A DNA stretch of 55,198 nucleotides from CAZSNT01 sp964607765. GTDB lineage: Bacteria > Verrucomicrobiota > Lentisphaeria > Oligosphaerales > JABHEG01. This document shows, one piece after another, positions 1 through 7,923 of this stretch. The stretch spans positions 1 through 55,198 of the forward strand of contig CAZSNT010000051.1 of assembly GCA_964607765.1 (NCBI GenBank). The letters run 5' to 3'. The translations under genes and the position numbers were made by a program. The notes beneath the pieces are model-generated. The model did not search any database, had not been told where the DNA came from, and saw only the letters and a list, made by a program, of their open reading frames with translations. Within the stretch, counting starts at the first letter, position 1. The number at the start of each line of letters is the position of its first letter.

Positions 1-142
1 ACCCCGTTGGGGTGGGGGCCTGCTACGGTAACGTGTTGGCAGAGAGACTATTCGGAGAACGAGGCCGATGGAGGCGGACCTACGTTGCCTGCGGCCGCTC
101 ATCGCCACCGTTCGGCAGCACGAGAATTGCACGGAGTTCACA
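1..142. other. Left edge, no recognisable gene
   Basis: 142 bases with open frames on several strands but no motif I can assign. It ends in the ribosome site of the DUF4160 stub. Confidence 0.4.
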
Positions 143-172
143 ATGCCGACTATACTTGAGAAAGACGGATAG
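143..172 (+). pseudogene. Remnant of a DUF4160 gene (9-codon stub)
   Basis: A GGAG-type ribosome site at about 133-136 precedes an ATG that reads MPTILEKDG and then hits TAG at 170-172. That peptide matches the usual start of DUF4160 proteins (MPT-hydrophobic-x-x-DG, followed in the family by an aromatic-rich stretch and HIHV). DUF4160 genes commonly sit directly upstream of DUF2442 genes, and a DUF2442 gene starts five bases after the stop. The most economical reading is an internal deletion that removed nearly all of DUF4160 and left the start and ribosome site. It could instead act as a short leader whose translation delivers ribosomes to the next gene. The match is short, so confidence is moderate. 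Confidence 0.45.
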
Positions 173-176
173 CACC

Positions 177-431
177 TTGGTTGATACCGCCGCCACGGCG
201 CGCTTTGAGCATGGGCATGTCGTCATCCACATGGAGAGTGGCGTCGATATTCGTTTCCCGGTCTCCCGCAATGTCCGTCTTGCTCGAGGAACGCCGCAGC
301 AATTGGACAGCATCGAGATCTCTCCATACGGCCTCCACTGGCCTGAGCTGGACGAGGATCTCTCCTTCAAGGGGCTTCTTGCCGGGGACTATGGGCAACA
401 CACCGGGAGCCGAACATCGCCTTGCACTTGA
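177..431 (+). CDS. DUF2442 domain protein
   Basis: A small protein of about 84 residues if translation starts at TTG 177. From the start it reads as DUF2442: a beta-rich first half with a VDIRFPVSRNVRL segment, then the family hallmark block GLHWPELDEDLSFKGLLAG. DUF2442 proteins are small, often paired with DUF4160, and have been discussed as toxin-antitoxin-like or regulatory partners; no enzymatic activity is established. About 14 residues after the GLLAG end of the domain form an extra tail with no recognisable content. The frame stays open upstream to 12, but the residues before 56 of that longer frame do not resemble the family, so the short start is preferred. The upstream partner seems to be broken (143-172). 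Confidence 0.6.
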   Translation: MVDTAATARFEHGHVVIHMESGVDIRFPVSRNVRLARGTPQQLDSIEISPYGLHWPELDEDLSFKGLLAGDYGQHTGSRTSPCT

Positions 432-516
432 CGCCTTGCTTCGTGCGGCGCAAGTGAAGGCCCCGTCGGCTTTGCCATCCGTGGGTACGCCTCCGGGGTC
501 GGTCCGTTGCACGGCA

Positions 517-575
517 TGGACAGCGGAGAGTTGCGTGCAGTGGACAGGGGAGAGTTGCGTGAGTGGACAGAGGAG

Positions 576-584
<9 letters not shown>
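517..584 (+). repeat. Tandem repeat, 23-24 bp units
   Basis: Three consecutive units beginning TGGACAG start at 517, 541 and 564. The first two are nearly identical over 23-24 bases (TGGACAG, then C or G, then GGAGAGTTGCGTG). The third is degenerate and runs into the 3' end of the tRNA-Asp gene on the other strand. The array therefore lies immediately downstream of tRNA-Asp. Confidence 0.75.
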
Positions 585-653
<69 letters not shown>

Positions 654-904
654 GCACAGGGCGCCGCGCCATTCAGCGCAGCAATCCTCAAATTACTGCG
701 GATCCTGCGCTTTTCAAGGCGGGCGCGTGCGTTTTTCCCCTCTCTGATCCCAGGCCGCCCATTCCGTTCGCCTGATCACTTCGCACAGCCCGTGGTTGTG
801 CTTTATATTGAGTCGCGCAGACCCGGTACTGATTTGGGCTCGTGTCCAGCCGTGTCTGCAGCATGCATTAGGTTGCGACAGGGGTCTCCCTGGAGGAGGA
901 AGCA
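654..904. other. Divergent intergenic gap, tRNA-Asp to CobS-like gene
   Basis: Apart from the tRNA promoter on the minus strand, a possible plus-strand -10 TATATT near 803-808 could serve the gene at 905. A strong GGAGGAGGAA ribosome site at about 892-901 decides that start. I see no other gene here. Confidence 0.5.
690..717 (-). promoter_or_regulatory. Sigma70-type promoter of tRNA-Asp
   Basis: On the minus strand TTGAAA (717-712), a 16-base spacer and TAATTT (695-690) make a good -35/-10 pair. Transcription would start near 683, leaving about 30 bases of 5' leader before the tRNA. Confidence 0.55.
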
Positions 905-1621
905 ATGGTGTCATTCCGAACGGCGTTGCGCTTGCTAACCCGCGTACGGCTTGGGGCCGAGGCGCCCGAGGCCGATCTGGGCCGGGTCGCTGTCATGTTC
1001 CCGGTTGTGGGTGCTTTGCTCGGAGTCATTTACTGGCTGGCTGCCGAGGTCTGTGTCTGGGTAGGCGGCAGGCCGGGCGGCCTGGTGGTCGCGGCGGTTG
1101 CCATTCCCATCATGGGGTGGTGGATCACGAAAGCGCGCGGGCTGAAGGGGCTCATGTGGTTCATGGAGCAGTGGCCCAGGTCGGACGAGAATTCGTCCTA
1201 TGACACGTACTGGCGGGCGACGGCATTCCAGTTCACCATTGCACTCCGGGCCGTGGGCACGGGGCTCCTCGTCTGGCGCGACAGCGCGCTGTGGCTCGTG
1301 GTCGTGCCGACTGTGGCGTTTGCGGCGTTCGCCGAGTCCTGTCGCACCGCGGAGCCTGAGTCTGACGAGCCCGTCCCGTTCGGGGAGGAGTTCGGGCATT
1401 GGATCGTGGCCGCGGTGGTGGCGTTCGTAGTGGGTGCACTCATGCACGCGTTTGTCGGCAGCCTGTTTTCTCTGATTGTGATGGGGTTGCTTGTGGCCCC
1501 CGCCGAACGCGCCATAAAGAAGATCGCTGGTGTATGCACCGAACCCGGACGGGGCGCACTGCTGGAGCTGTCGGAGCTGATCGTGCTGCTGATGGGGCTG
1601 TTCTACTTCTCCGCCAACTAG
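905..1621 (+). CDS. CobS-like integral membrane protein, catalytic motif missing
   Basis: A 238-residue polytopic membrane protein with about six hydrophobic segments. The layout follows adenosylcobinamide-GDP ribazoletransferase (CobS), the last step of cobalamin assembly: an N-terminal LLTRVRLG (family: FLTRLPV), the FPVVGALLG segment (family: FPLVGLLLG), and a C-terminal GALLELSELIVLLMGL block (family: GAAIELGELVFLLALL). The region where CobS carries GG-x-HLDGLADTxDG reads instead KARGLKGLMWFMEQWP, so the acidic metal and substrate residues are absent. It is therefore a divergent paralogue or a non-catalytic relative. No other cobalamin gene is nearby. The next gene, dut, starts 80 bases downstream on the same strand. 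Family assignment rests on the two end motifs and topology only. Confidence 0.5.
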   Translation: MVSFRTALRLLTRVRLGAEAPEADLGRVAVMFPVVGALLGVIYWLAAEVCVWVGGRPGGLVVAAVAIPIMGWWITKARGLKGLMWFMEQWPRSDENSSYDTYWRATAFQFTIALRAVGTGLLVWRDSALWLVVVPTVAFAAFAESCRTAEPESDEPVPFGEEFGHWIVAAVVAFVVGALMHAFVGSLFSLIVMGLLVAPAERAIKKIAGVCTEPGRGALLELSELIVLLMGLFYFSAN

Positions 1622-1701
1622 CATCCTTCCTTTGCATCCGGGACAGCAGCAATCCGTGTCTCACTGTGCGTGACGCGGGTCACTGGGAGAACCATCGACT
1701 C

Positions 1702-2142
1702 ATGCCGACCGAGATTGGATTCCGCATGCTCGAGGGCGATGAGGACCTGGCTCCTCGGCGTGCGCACGCCGACGACGCGGGGTTTGACGTACGTGCGAAT
1801 GCGGAGTTTGCCGTGCCGCCGGGAGAGGCGCGCATGATCAGTACGGGGCTCTACCTGGAGCTGCCGTCCGGGTTCGAGGCCCAGATCAGGCCGCGCAGCG
1901 GGCTGGCATGGCGTCACTCGCTGACCATGCTGAACTCGCCCGGTACGATCGATGCAGGTTACCGCGGCGAAGTCATCGTTCCGCTGTTCAACGCGGGCAA
2001 GGAGGCGTTCACGATCGCGCGCGGCGACCGGATTGCGCAGATGGTGGTTCAGAAGCTGCCCGAGGTCGTGCTGACGCCCGTCACGGAGTTGACGGAGACA
2101 CTGCGGGGGGATCGCGGGTTCGGCAGTACGGGAACACGATAG
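1702..2142 (+). CDS. dut: dUTP diphosphatase (dUTPase)
   Basis: Hydrolyses dUTP to dUMP and pyrophosphate, keeping uracil out of DNA and supplying dUMP for thymidylate synthesis; a cytosolic homotrimer in this family. At 146 residues it has the normal bacterial length, and all five trimeric dUTPase motifs are present in order: HADDAGFDVRA, PRSGLA, the TIDAGYRGEV block with the catalytic Asp and the uracil-binding Tyr, GDRIAQMVV, and the C-terminal Phe-bearing RGDRGFGSTGT that closes over the active site. ATG 1702 is preceded by GGGAGA. The frame stays open upstream, but that part runs antiparallel to the end of the CobS-like gene and has no dUTPase similarity. Confidence 0.95.
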   Translation: MPTEIGFRMLEGDEDLAPRRAHADDAGFDVRANAEFAVPPGEARMISTGLYLELPSGFEAQIRPRSGLAWRHSLTMLNSPGTIDAGYRGEVIVPLFNAGKEAFTIARGDRIAQMVVQKLPEVVLTPVTELTETLRGDRGFGSTGTR

Positions 2143-2158
2143 CAGGTCTGAGGCTCCG

Positions 2159-2180
2159 GTGTTCAGTGTTCAGTGTTCAG
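2159..2180 (+). repeat. Heptanucleotide repeat (GTGTTCA)3
   Basis: Three exact copies of GTGTTCA plus one G, just after dut. It is one member of a family of GTGTTCA/CGGTGTT heptamer runs found in several gaps of this window (also 38388, 39648, 40987, 49532-49575 and 55084). Confidence 0.85.
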
Positions 2181-2253
2181 GTCGGGCCATTTCAGACTGA
2201 CACTCAACTGCCGACACCTTGCCCCGGCGACGTTGACCAACGACCCCTGACAG

Positions 2254-3081
2254 CTAGATCCGGTCGCTTTGCGTGATGGCGTATTCGAAGCTGTCCGCAG
2301 CGGCCGCAATGCTCAGCACAATGTCCCGAATCAGCCCTGTCGTGGCGTCCGGCACGGGCAGTTCGTGGCGCATCACGATCTTCTCGCCTCCCTCGTCGGT
2401 CTCCTCAACCACGAACGCGCCAAACGCGGCTTCCGCGTTGCGTTCTTCCAGAGCCGCGAGGGCCGGGGCGGACGCAGGCCCGCACTCTGTGTAGATCGTG
2501 ATCCTCGGGACGTCGTCTGCATCCGCGCTGTCAAACGTCGCAATAATCTGCTGCTTGCGGTCGCCTTCCAGTACGACGCGGGCGTAGACGTAGCCGGGGT
2601 CTTCCCAGCTGACGGTCGATGCGTCCGACTGCAACGCTTCCTGGAACAGAGCCAAAGCCTGGTCCGGTGTCAGCTCAACGGGTCCCTCTGCCACGGCCGG
2701 CTCCGGTTCAGGCTCGGGTTCGGCTTCGGGCTCCGTGGCCGGGGTGGACGTGCCGAAAATGGCTGCCTCCCAGGCCGAGGGAGCGTCGCCCAGGTCCTCA
2801 CCCGTGATCTGCTGCAGCGCACGCAGCGCTTCGCCCCGAAGGTTGGCGTCGCGCCGCAGAATCTCCAACAGCACGGGCGCGGCCGGACGGTATCCGATGT
2901 GAGCCAGCACTGTGATCACGGACCAACGCGCGTTCTCACCCGTCTCGGGGTTCTGCAGCGCTGCGATCAACGCTTCGGCTGCCGGCGTGCCAATCTCGCT
3001 CAGCCGCCGCCGTGCCGCAGCACGTCCCCTGAAGCTCTCCAGCTCGGTGATCAACCGTTCGATGCTCTGCAGGTCACTCAT
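2254..3081 (-). CDS. HEAT-repeat protein with YbjN-like C-terminal domain
   Basis: 275 residues, three parts. Residues 1-105 form about three alpha-helical HEAT/PBS-type repeats (IGTPAAEALIAALQNP, IGYRPAAPVLLEIL, GEALRALQQITG), a protein-interaction scaffold. Residues about 112-135 are a low-complexity Glu-Pro linker. Residues about 137-275 form an alpha/beta domain resembling YbjN/type III secretion chaperone-like folds, with a helix (LTPDQALALFQEALQ), strands rich in V/I and a C-terminal helix (IRDIVLSIAAAADSFEYAI). No catalytic motif is visible, so a scaffold or assembly-factor role is the most that can be inferred. The ATG at 3081 has GAGGATC upstream. It is convergent with dut and divergent from the htrA gene. 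The fold call for the last domain is tentative. Confidence 0.7.
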   Translation of the reverse strand: MSDLQSIERLITELESFRGRAAARRRLSEIGTPAAEALIAALQNPETGENARWSVITVLAHIGYRPAAPVLLEILRRDANLRGEALRALQQITGEDLGDAPSAWEAAIFGTSTPATEPEAEPEPEPEPAVAEGPVELTPDQALALFQEALQSDASTVSWEDPGYVYARVVLEGDRKQQIIATFDSADADDVPRITIYTECGPASAPALAALEERNAEAAFGAFVVEETDEGGEKIVMRHELPVPDATTGLIRDIVLSIAAAADSFEYAITQSDRI

Positions 3082-3303
3082 GGGTCAGATCCTCGTCGTC
3101 TTCCATTTCATCCCGCGTAGCCGGTGCCCCGCCACGCCTTGACGTGGCCAAGCCGGCGACATCACAATAACATCGCACAACTTAGACGCCAAGGGAACTT
3201 TGCTGCAAAGAGCAAACTCTAATAGCCATGGTAGGAAGCCCACGACGGTGAAGCTGCAGATTTTCGTACTTCGATCATGATGCAACGGAGGCATTCAGAC
3301 GTG

Positions 3304-4809
3304 ATGGAAACAGGTACTGGATTGGCTCAGGACGGCAACAGACAATGGACGGGTAGAGTGCGGGGGGGCGCCGCGATGTTCGCGGTTGCCGTTGCCGTAA
3401 CCGTGATCCTGAACGCAGGCCCTGCCTGCGCGGCAGACGCACCCAATGATCCGCGCGCCGTGGCGGAACTCCTGGAACAGGCTTTCACCACGGTTGCGGA
3501 ACAGGCTTTCCCTGCCGTGGCAGTCATTACGAACAAACAGACCGAGAGACGGCGGCCCATGTACCATCATGTGCCGCCGGAGTGGCGTTTTTTCTTCGGC
3601 AATCCGGGCGGGCAGGAGCAGCAAGGGCAGCCCGACCGGAGCCGGAAAGTGCCCCAGCCCGTCGGCAAGGGCTCCGGGATCGTCATCCGGGCGGACGGCT
3701 ATATCCTGACGAACTACCACGTCATCCGCGGCCACGACGCGCTGGAAGTACAGCTGAACGGCGGCCAGGTATTCGACAGCGCCCGCGACCCCAAAGCCGT
3801 TGAGGTCATCGGCACGGACGAGGCCACGGATCTCGCCGTGATCCGAGTGGGGAACGGCGAGGCGAAGAACCTGCCCACACTCGCCTTCGCAGACTCAGAC
3901 CGGATCAAAGTGGGGCAGTGGGCCATTGCCGTAGGGGCGCCCTTCAGCCTGGACTACTCCGTCACCGTCGGTCACGTGAGCCAGAAAGGGCGACACGCCA
4001 TGGGTGTGACCACGTTCGAGAACTACATCCAGACCGATGCCGACATCAATCCCGGCAACAGCGGCGGCCCGCTCCTCAACATCCGTGGCGAGGTCATTGG
4101 CGTGAACGAGTTCATCGCCTCGAGCGGCCCGTCTCTGGGCAGTATCGGGCTGGGCTTCGCCATTGCGAGCAACTTGGCCAAGCAGGTGGCCGACGACCTC
4201 ATCGAACACGGCGAGGTCCTGAGACCGTTCCTCGGCATCGGCATGCAGGAACTCACCGATGACCTCAAGAGGGAGTTCGGAGTCGAAGCCGGCGTACTCG
4301 TCAGTGAGGTAACGCAGGATGACCCGGCAGAGAAGGCCGGTATCAAGGCGGGCGACGTCGTGCTGAAGATCGGTGACAAGCTCGTCCGCACGCCGCACGA
4401 CCTGCTGTTCGCTGTGCTCGCCTACGAGCCCGGTGACAAAGTGCGAGTGCTGGTGAGCCGCCGAGGCAAGGACAAGGAATTCGTCGTAGTGGCGCGACGC
4501 CGGGACAGTGAAGAGACGACCGGCACACGCGAGATCGAGGACGCTGCCGACCTGCTTCAGGAGCTGGGCCTGGTGCTCGAGGAAGGCGACGATGCTGTAA
4601 CCGTCAGTGGCGTGGTGGCGGGAAGTGCGGCGGCAGCGGCCGACGTGCGCCGGGGCGATGTCATCCTGGAAGTCAACCAACAGAAGGTCAAGACGCCGGC
4701 AGACGTCATTGAAGCCCTGAGCGACACGTCGAACAACTTTGCGGTGTTCTACGTCAAGCGGCGCAAGGCCAAGTTCTTCGTCCCTGTCCCGCTGCAGAAG
4801 CAGGACTAA
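3304..4809 (+). CDS. htrA: Periplasmic serine protease, HtrA/DegP family
   Basis: An envelope quality-control protease, about 501 residues. A signal sequence (AAMFAVAVAVTVILNAGPACA) is followed by a trypsin-like domain with the catalytic triad His139 (TNYHVIRG), Asp176 (ATDLAVIRV) and Ser253 (NPGNSGGP). Two PDZ domains follow, at about 300-395 (FLGIGMQELT start) and about 420-495. The loop after residue 75 is rich in Gly and Gln, as in other DegP-type enzymes. The frame opens at ATG 3277, but GGAGG at 3287-3291 fits a start at GTG 3301 or ATG 3304 better; 3304 is used here. The stop TAA (4807-4809) overlaps the stop of nadC on the other strand. Whether it is closer to DegP, DegQ or DegS cannot be told from sequence reading alone. 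Confidence 0.93.
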   Translation: METGTGLAQDGNRQWTGRVRGGAAMFAVAVAVTVILNAGPACAADAPNDPRAVAELLEQAFTTVAEQAFPAVAVITNKQTERRRPMYHHVPPEWRFFFGNPGGQEQQGQPDRSRKVPQPVGKGSGIVIRADGYILTNYHVIRGHDALEVQLNGGQVFDSARDPKAVEVIGTDEATDLAVIRVGNGEAKNLPTLAFADSDRIKVGQWAIAVGAPFSLDYSVTVGHVSQKGRHAMGVTTFENYIQTDADINPGNSGGPLLNIRGEVIGVNEFIASSGPSLGSIGLGFAIASNLAKQVADDLIEHGEVLRPFLGIGMQELTDDLKREFGVEAGVLVSEVTQDDPAEKAGIKAGDVVLKIGDKLVRTPHDLLFAVLAYEPGDKVRVLVSRRGKDKEFVVVARRRDSEETTGTREIEDAADLLQELGLVLEEGDDAVTVSGVVAGSAAAAADVRRGDVILEVNQQKVKTPADVIEALSDTSNNFAVFYVKRRKAKFFVPVPLQKQD

Positions 4810-5657
4810 GCAACGACCACGTCCAGGCTGATGTCGATGGCACGGGCGGAGTGGGTCAGGGCGCCCACCGAGATGAAGTCCACGCCCAACGCAGCAATGG
4901 CGGGCACGCGCTCCAGCGTGATGCCGCCGCTGGCTTCCAGCAGTGACCGGCCCTTGACAACACCGACTGCGGCGGCCATCTCCTCGTCGCTCATGTTGTC
5001 CAGCAGGATGTGCTCCGCCCCGGCCGCGGCGGCTTCCTCGACGTCGGTCAGCGTATCTGCTTCCACCTCGACTTCGAGATTGGGGTGCGCGTCGCGACAG
5101 GCTTTCACCGCCCTGGCGATGGAATCCGGGCCGTCGCAACTGGCCAGTTCCCGGTGGTTGTCCTTGATCATCACCCGGTCGTAGAGCCCGAAGCGATGGT
5201 TCTGCCCCCCCCCCTGCGCCACCGCGTACTTCTCGAAAGCCCTGAGCCCCGGCGTTGTCTTGCGTGTGTCGAGGATCTTGGTGTTGTGCGGTCCCACTGC
5301 CTCCACGTATTGGCGCGTCAGCGTCGCGATGCCGCTCAGGCGCTGCAGGAAATTCAGTGCTGTGCGTTCGCCGGTCAGTATTGCACGGGCCGGTCCGGAC
5401 AGTGTGGCCAACTGCTCGCCTGCCGAACACGAGTCGCCGTCCGCGACCAGAGCGTCCATGGTCACGGCGCAGTCCAGCTCCCGGAAGACCGCCTCCACCA
5501 CCGGCAGTCCCGCGCACACACAGGCTTCACGCGTGACCAGTACGGCCGTAACGTCCAGACCGGCAGGGATCACGGAATCCGTCGTCGCATCCCCGCTGCC
5601 GACATCCTCGGCCAGCGCCGCACGACATACGTTCTGTATCAGTGTCTTGTTCAGCAT
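4806..5657 (-). CDS. nadC: Nicotinate-nucleotide pyrophosphorylase (carboxylating)
   Basis: Converts quinolinate and PRPP to nicotinate mononucleotide, CO2 and pyrophosphate in de novo NAD synthesis. At 283 residues it has the usual length. Family signatures include the N-terminal EDVGSGDATTDSVIP, the GERTALNFLQRLSGIAT helix, the ILDTRKTTPGLRAFEKYAV block with quinolinate-binding Arg and Lys, the HRFGLYDRVMIKDNH segment, VEVEADTL, LLDNM, and the phosphate-binding ASGGI and ISVGALTHS loops. It is the last gene of the leftward rseP-cmk-ybgC-wecA-like-nadC run; its ATG overlaps the end of the wecA-like gene by 7 bases, which suggests translational coupling. No nadA or nadB is in the window. Confidence 0.96.
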   Translation of the reverse strand: MLNKTLIQNVCRAALAEDVGSGDATTDSVIPAGLDVTAVLVTREACVCAGLPVVEAVFRELDCAVTMDALVADGDSCSAGEQLATLSGPARAILTGERTALNFLQRLSGIATLTRQYVEAVGPHNTKILDTRKTTPGLRAFEKYAVAQGGGQNHRFGLYDRVMIKDNHRELASCDGPDSIARAVKACRDAHPNLEVEVEADTLTDVEEAAAAGAEHILLDNMSDEEMAAAVGVVKGRSLLEASGGITLERVPAIAALGVDFISVGALTHSARAIDISLDVVVA

Positions 5658-6763
5658 GACTCCTCCGCCGAGTCTTCTTCGTCAGTCGCGTAGTATTGAA
5701 TCAACGAGACCAGCGCCAGAATGGCCATCGCCTGGAGTATGACAACACAGACTCCGGCCAGCGGCAGCCACAGCAGCGCAATAGCACTGGCGCCCACCGC
5801 AAAGTGGACCAGGTACACAACCATGACTGCCTGCGTCCGGCTCAGTCCCAGGCGTGTGAACCGGTGCGATATGTGAGTGTGGTCGCCAATGTAGACAGGC
5901 TGACCCCGGTGCAGCCGCATGACCACCACGGCAATCGCATCGAAGATGGGCAGAGCCAGCACGAGTAGAGGGATGAGCACGGGCGCCGGCGTCAGACTCT
6001 CCGCGGGCGTGTAGTAGGTGGTCAGAGCCCCGATGACCGCCAGGGCGTAGCCCAGGAATTGGCTGCCGGCGTCCCCCATGAAAATCGTCGCCGGCGGGCG
6101 ATTGTACAGCAGGAACCCTGAAGCGGTGCCGCAAGTCGCTGCTGCCATCGCCGCAACGAAATACTGCTCGCGGACCCCGGCAGTGAAGGCAAAGAAGAAC
6201 GCAGCGATTACCGCCGTGCCCGCTGCCAGACCGTCCATGTTGTCGAAGAAGTTCACCGCATTGATCAGCAGCAGGATCCAGAACGTCGTGATTCCCCACG
6301 TCATGATCGGATGCGACCAGAACACGGTCACACGCACGCCGTAACAGGCCACCGCGCCGGCCACGGCAAACTGCCCGGCAAACTTTGTCAACGCGCCCAG
6401 AGGCCAGCGGTCGTCGATCACCCCGAGGACAACCAGCCCAACCGCGCCGGCCCCGATCCAGCCCAGCTGCGGCAGAACGGTCTGCATTCCCGGGATGTAG
6501 TAGACCACGCTGCGACTCAACAGGTGTCGCAGCAAACCGCTGCCAAACACCCCGCCAAAGATCACCACGAGCCACGCCGCCACCATCGCCACGCCGCCCA
6601 GGACAGGGACGGCACTTCCGTGCAGTTTGTGCCCCTCGCGCATCGGCTTGTCCACGAATCCAAGCCGGGGTGCTGCGTGCCGGCACACGTAGGTCAGAGC
6701 CGCGCTGATCACCGCCGTGACAGCCCAACCGGCAACGTAAACCTGCCACCACTCGCCAACCAT
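5651..6763 (-). CDS. Polyprenyl-phosphate sugar-1-phosphate transferase (WecA/TagO family)
   Basis: Transfers a sugar-1-phosphate, typically GlcNAc-1-P from UDP-GlcNAc, to undecaprenyl phosphate, starting O-antigen, enterobacterial-common-antigen or teichoic-type polymers at the inner membrane. 370 residues with about ten or eleven membrane segments. Signatures: DKPMREGHKLHGSAVPVLGG near the N-terminus, the NAVNFFDNMDGLAAG motif with the catalytic/Mg-binding Asp pair, the FMGDAGSQFLGY loop, and the cytoplasmic HTHISHRFTRLGLS loop that marks WecA-type enzymes rather than MraY. It sits 7 bases after the ybgC-like gene and overlaps nadC by 7 bases. The exact sugar cannot be read from sequence. 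A polymer biosynthesis role fits the two GT2 glycosyltransferases elsewhere in the window. Confidence 0.88.
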   Translation of the reverse strand: MVGEWWQVYVAGWAVTAVISAALTYVCRHAAPRLGFVDKPMREGHKLHGSAVPVLGGVAMVAAWLVVIFGGVFGSGLLRHLLSRSVVYYIPGMQTVLPQLGWIGAGAVGLVVLGVIDDRWPLGALTKFAGQFAVAGAVACYGVRVTVFWSHPIMTWGITTFWILLLINAVNFFDNMDGLAAGTAVIAAFFFAFTAGVREQYFVAAMAAATCGTASGFLLYNRPPATIFMGDAGSQFLGYALAVIGALTTYYTPAESLTPAPVLIPLLVLALPIFDAIAVVVMRLHRGQPVYIGDHTHISHRFTRLGLSRTQAVMVVYLVHFAVGASAIALLWLPLAGVCVVILQAMAILALVSLIQYYATDEEDSAEESC

Positions 6764-6770
6764 CCGCGCC

Positions 6771-7184
6771 TCACTCGCTTTCCCCGCCGTTCGCCAACGC
6801 GGCGAAGTCGGCGGGAACCCGAACCGGTTTCATTGTTTCCAGATCCACTACCGCGTGCACCGTGTGGCCCTCGGCCAGCAGCACGTCATCACAGAACACC
6901 GAGCAGTCGACCCGAAGCCGGACGCCGCGAACCCAGCCGATCCGGCCGGTGATCGTCAGCACATCGTCGTAGCCGGCGGAAGCTCGGTAGGAGACGTGGG
7001 CTTCGACAACCGGCAGGCCGAACCCGCGGCTTTCGAGCTCTGTATAGGGCAGGCCGTGGTGCCGGAGCAGCTTGTTGCGGGCGCGCTCGAAGTAGACGAG
7101 GTAGTTCGCGTAATACACCACGCCCATGCGGTCCGTGTCCGCGTAAGGAACGCGGTAGGTTAGCCGAATTCCCGTCTCCGTCAC
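6771..7184 (-). CDS. ybgC: Acyl-CoA thioesterase, YbgC/4-hydroxybenzoyl-CoA family
   Basis: 137 residues with the hotdog fold of the YbgC family. The N-terminal strand YRVPYADTDRMGVVYYANYLVYFERAR carries the Asp (ADTD) that serves as catalytic residue in the 4HBT group, followed by the long helix and three strands. Members hydrolyse short acyl-CoA or acyl-ACP thioesters; E. coli YbgC is linked to Tol-Pal and phospholipid metabolism. Translation begins at GTG 7184, which overlaps the cmk stop in a GTGA junction, with GAAGGA just upstream. The substrate is not predictable. The position inside an envelope and housekeeping operon fits a YbgC-like role. Confidence 0.88.
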   Translation of the reverse strand: MTETGIRLTYRVPYADTDRMGVVYYANYLVYFERARNKLLRHHGLPYTELESRGFGLPVVEAHVSYRASAGYDDVLTITGRIGWVRGVRLRVDCSVFCDDVLLAEGHTVHAVVDLETMKPVRVPADFAALANGGESE

Positions 7185-7870
7185 CGTTCCTTCTCCTGCT
7201 CGAGAATGTGAGTCACGACAACGTCCGCAACCTGGTCGGCGTCCAGCAGGTCCGTGTCGATCTGAATCGCGTCAGCGGCGGGGCGCAAGGGCGCCACGGC
7301 CCGGGAACTGTCGATGTGGTCGCGCCTGGCAATGTCTGCGGCTACGCTTTCGAGCGTGGCTTCCGACGGGACCTCGCCCTGTTGTGCGAGCCGGCGTCGG
7401 GCACGCACCTCGGGCGAAGCCGTGATGAAGAACTTGTGGCTCGCATCAGGAAGTACGACCGTGCCTATGTCGCGCCCTTCCATGACGACCGTGCCCAGCC
7501 GACATGTCTCGCGCTGCCGCGGCCGCAGCCAGTCGCGTACAACCGGAAGCTTCGCCACCTGACTGACAAACCGAACGACCTCGGGCGATCGGATGGCGGA
7601 CTGCGGGACGGGATCACCGTCTAGGCAGAGAACGGGAGCGCCCTCCGGGCCCATCCGGTAGCGCAGGTCCATGCTCGATAGCGCCGCGGCCAGCGCCGCG
7701 TCCGGACAACCCTCGATGTCCACTCCCTGGCGCAGCGCCACCCACGTCACAGCACGGTACATGTCGCCCGTGTTGATGTAGAAGCCGCCCAGCCGGGAGG
7801 CGACGAGCCGTGCGACCGTGCTTTTCCCGGACGCGGCCGGGCCGTCAATTGCAATCTGCAGCGATGACAT
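7181..7870 (-). CDS. cmk: Cytidylate kinase
   Basis: Phosphorylates CMP and dCMP with ATP in pyrimidine nucleotide salvage. About 229 residues, normal for the long bacterial type. The P-loop is IDGPAASGKSTVARLVA, followed by FYINTGDMYRAVTW (CMP-binding), VVMEGRDIGTVVLPDA (the diagnostic GRDIGT block) and KFFITASPEVRARRR, then the lid region RDHIDSSRAVAPLRPA. ATG 7870 is chosen over the in-frame TTG at 7876: GAGG lies 10 bases before it and the family rarely extends further. The stop overlaps the GTG start of the thioesterase gene. The upstream rseP ends 53 bases away on the same strand. Confidence 0.95.
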   Translation of the reverse strand: MSSLQIAIDGPAASGKSTVARLVASRLGGFYINTGDMYRAVTWVALRQGVDIEGCPDAALAAALSSMDLRYRMGPEGAPVLCLDGDPVPQSAIRSPEVVRFVSQVAKLPVVRDWLRPRQRETCRLGTVVMEGRDIGTVVLPDASHKFFITASPEVRARRRLAQQGEVPSEATLESVAADIARRDHIDSSRAVAPLRPAADAIQIDTDLLDADQVADVVVTHILEQEKER

Positions 7871-7923
7871 CTGCAACGGGCCTCATGTGAAAGACAAGCC
7901 GGCGCTGCCTGTTCCCTCAGTGC

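Noticed and set aside
3895..5517. 540-residue open frame on the minus strand covering htrA and nadC
   Set aside because: Made of low-complexity Arg/Gly/His-rich sequence, antisense to two clear genes; typical of GC-rich shadow frames.
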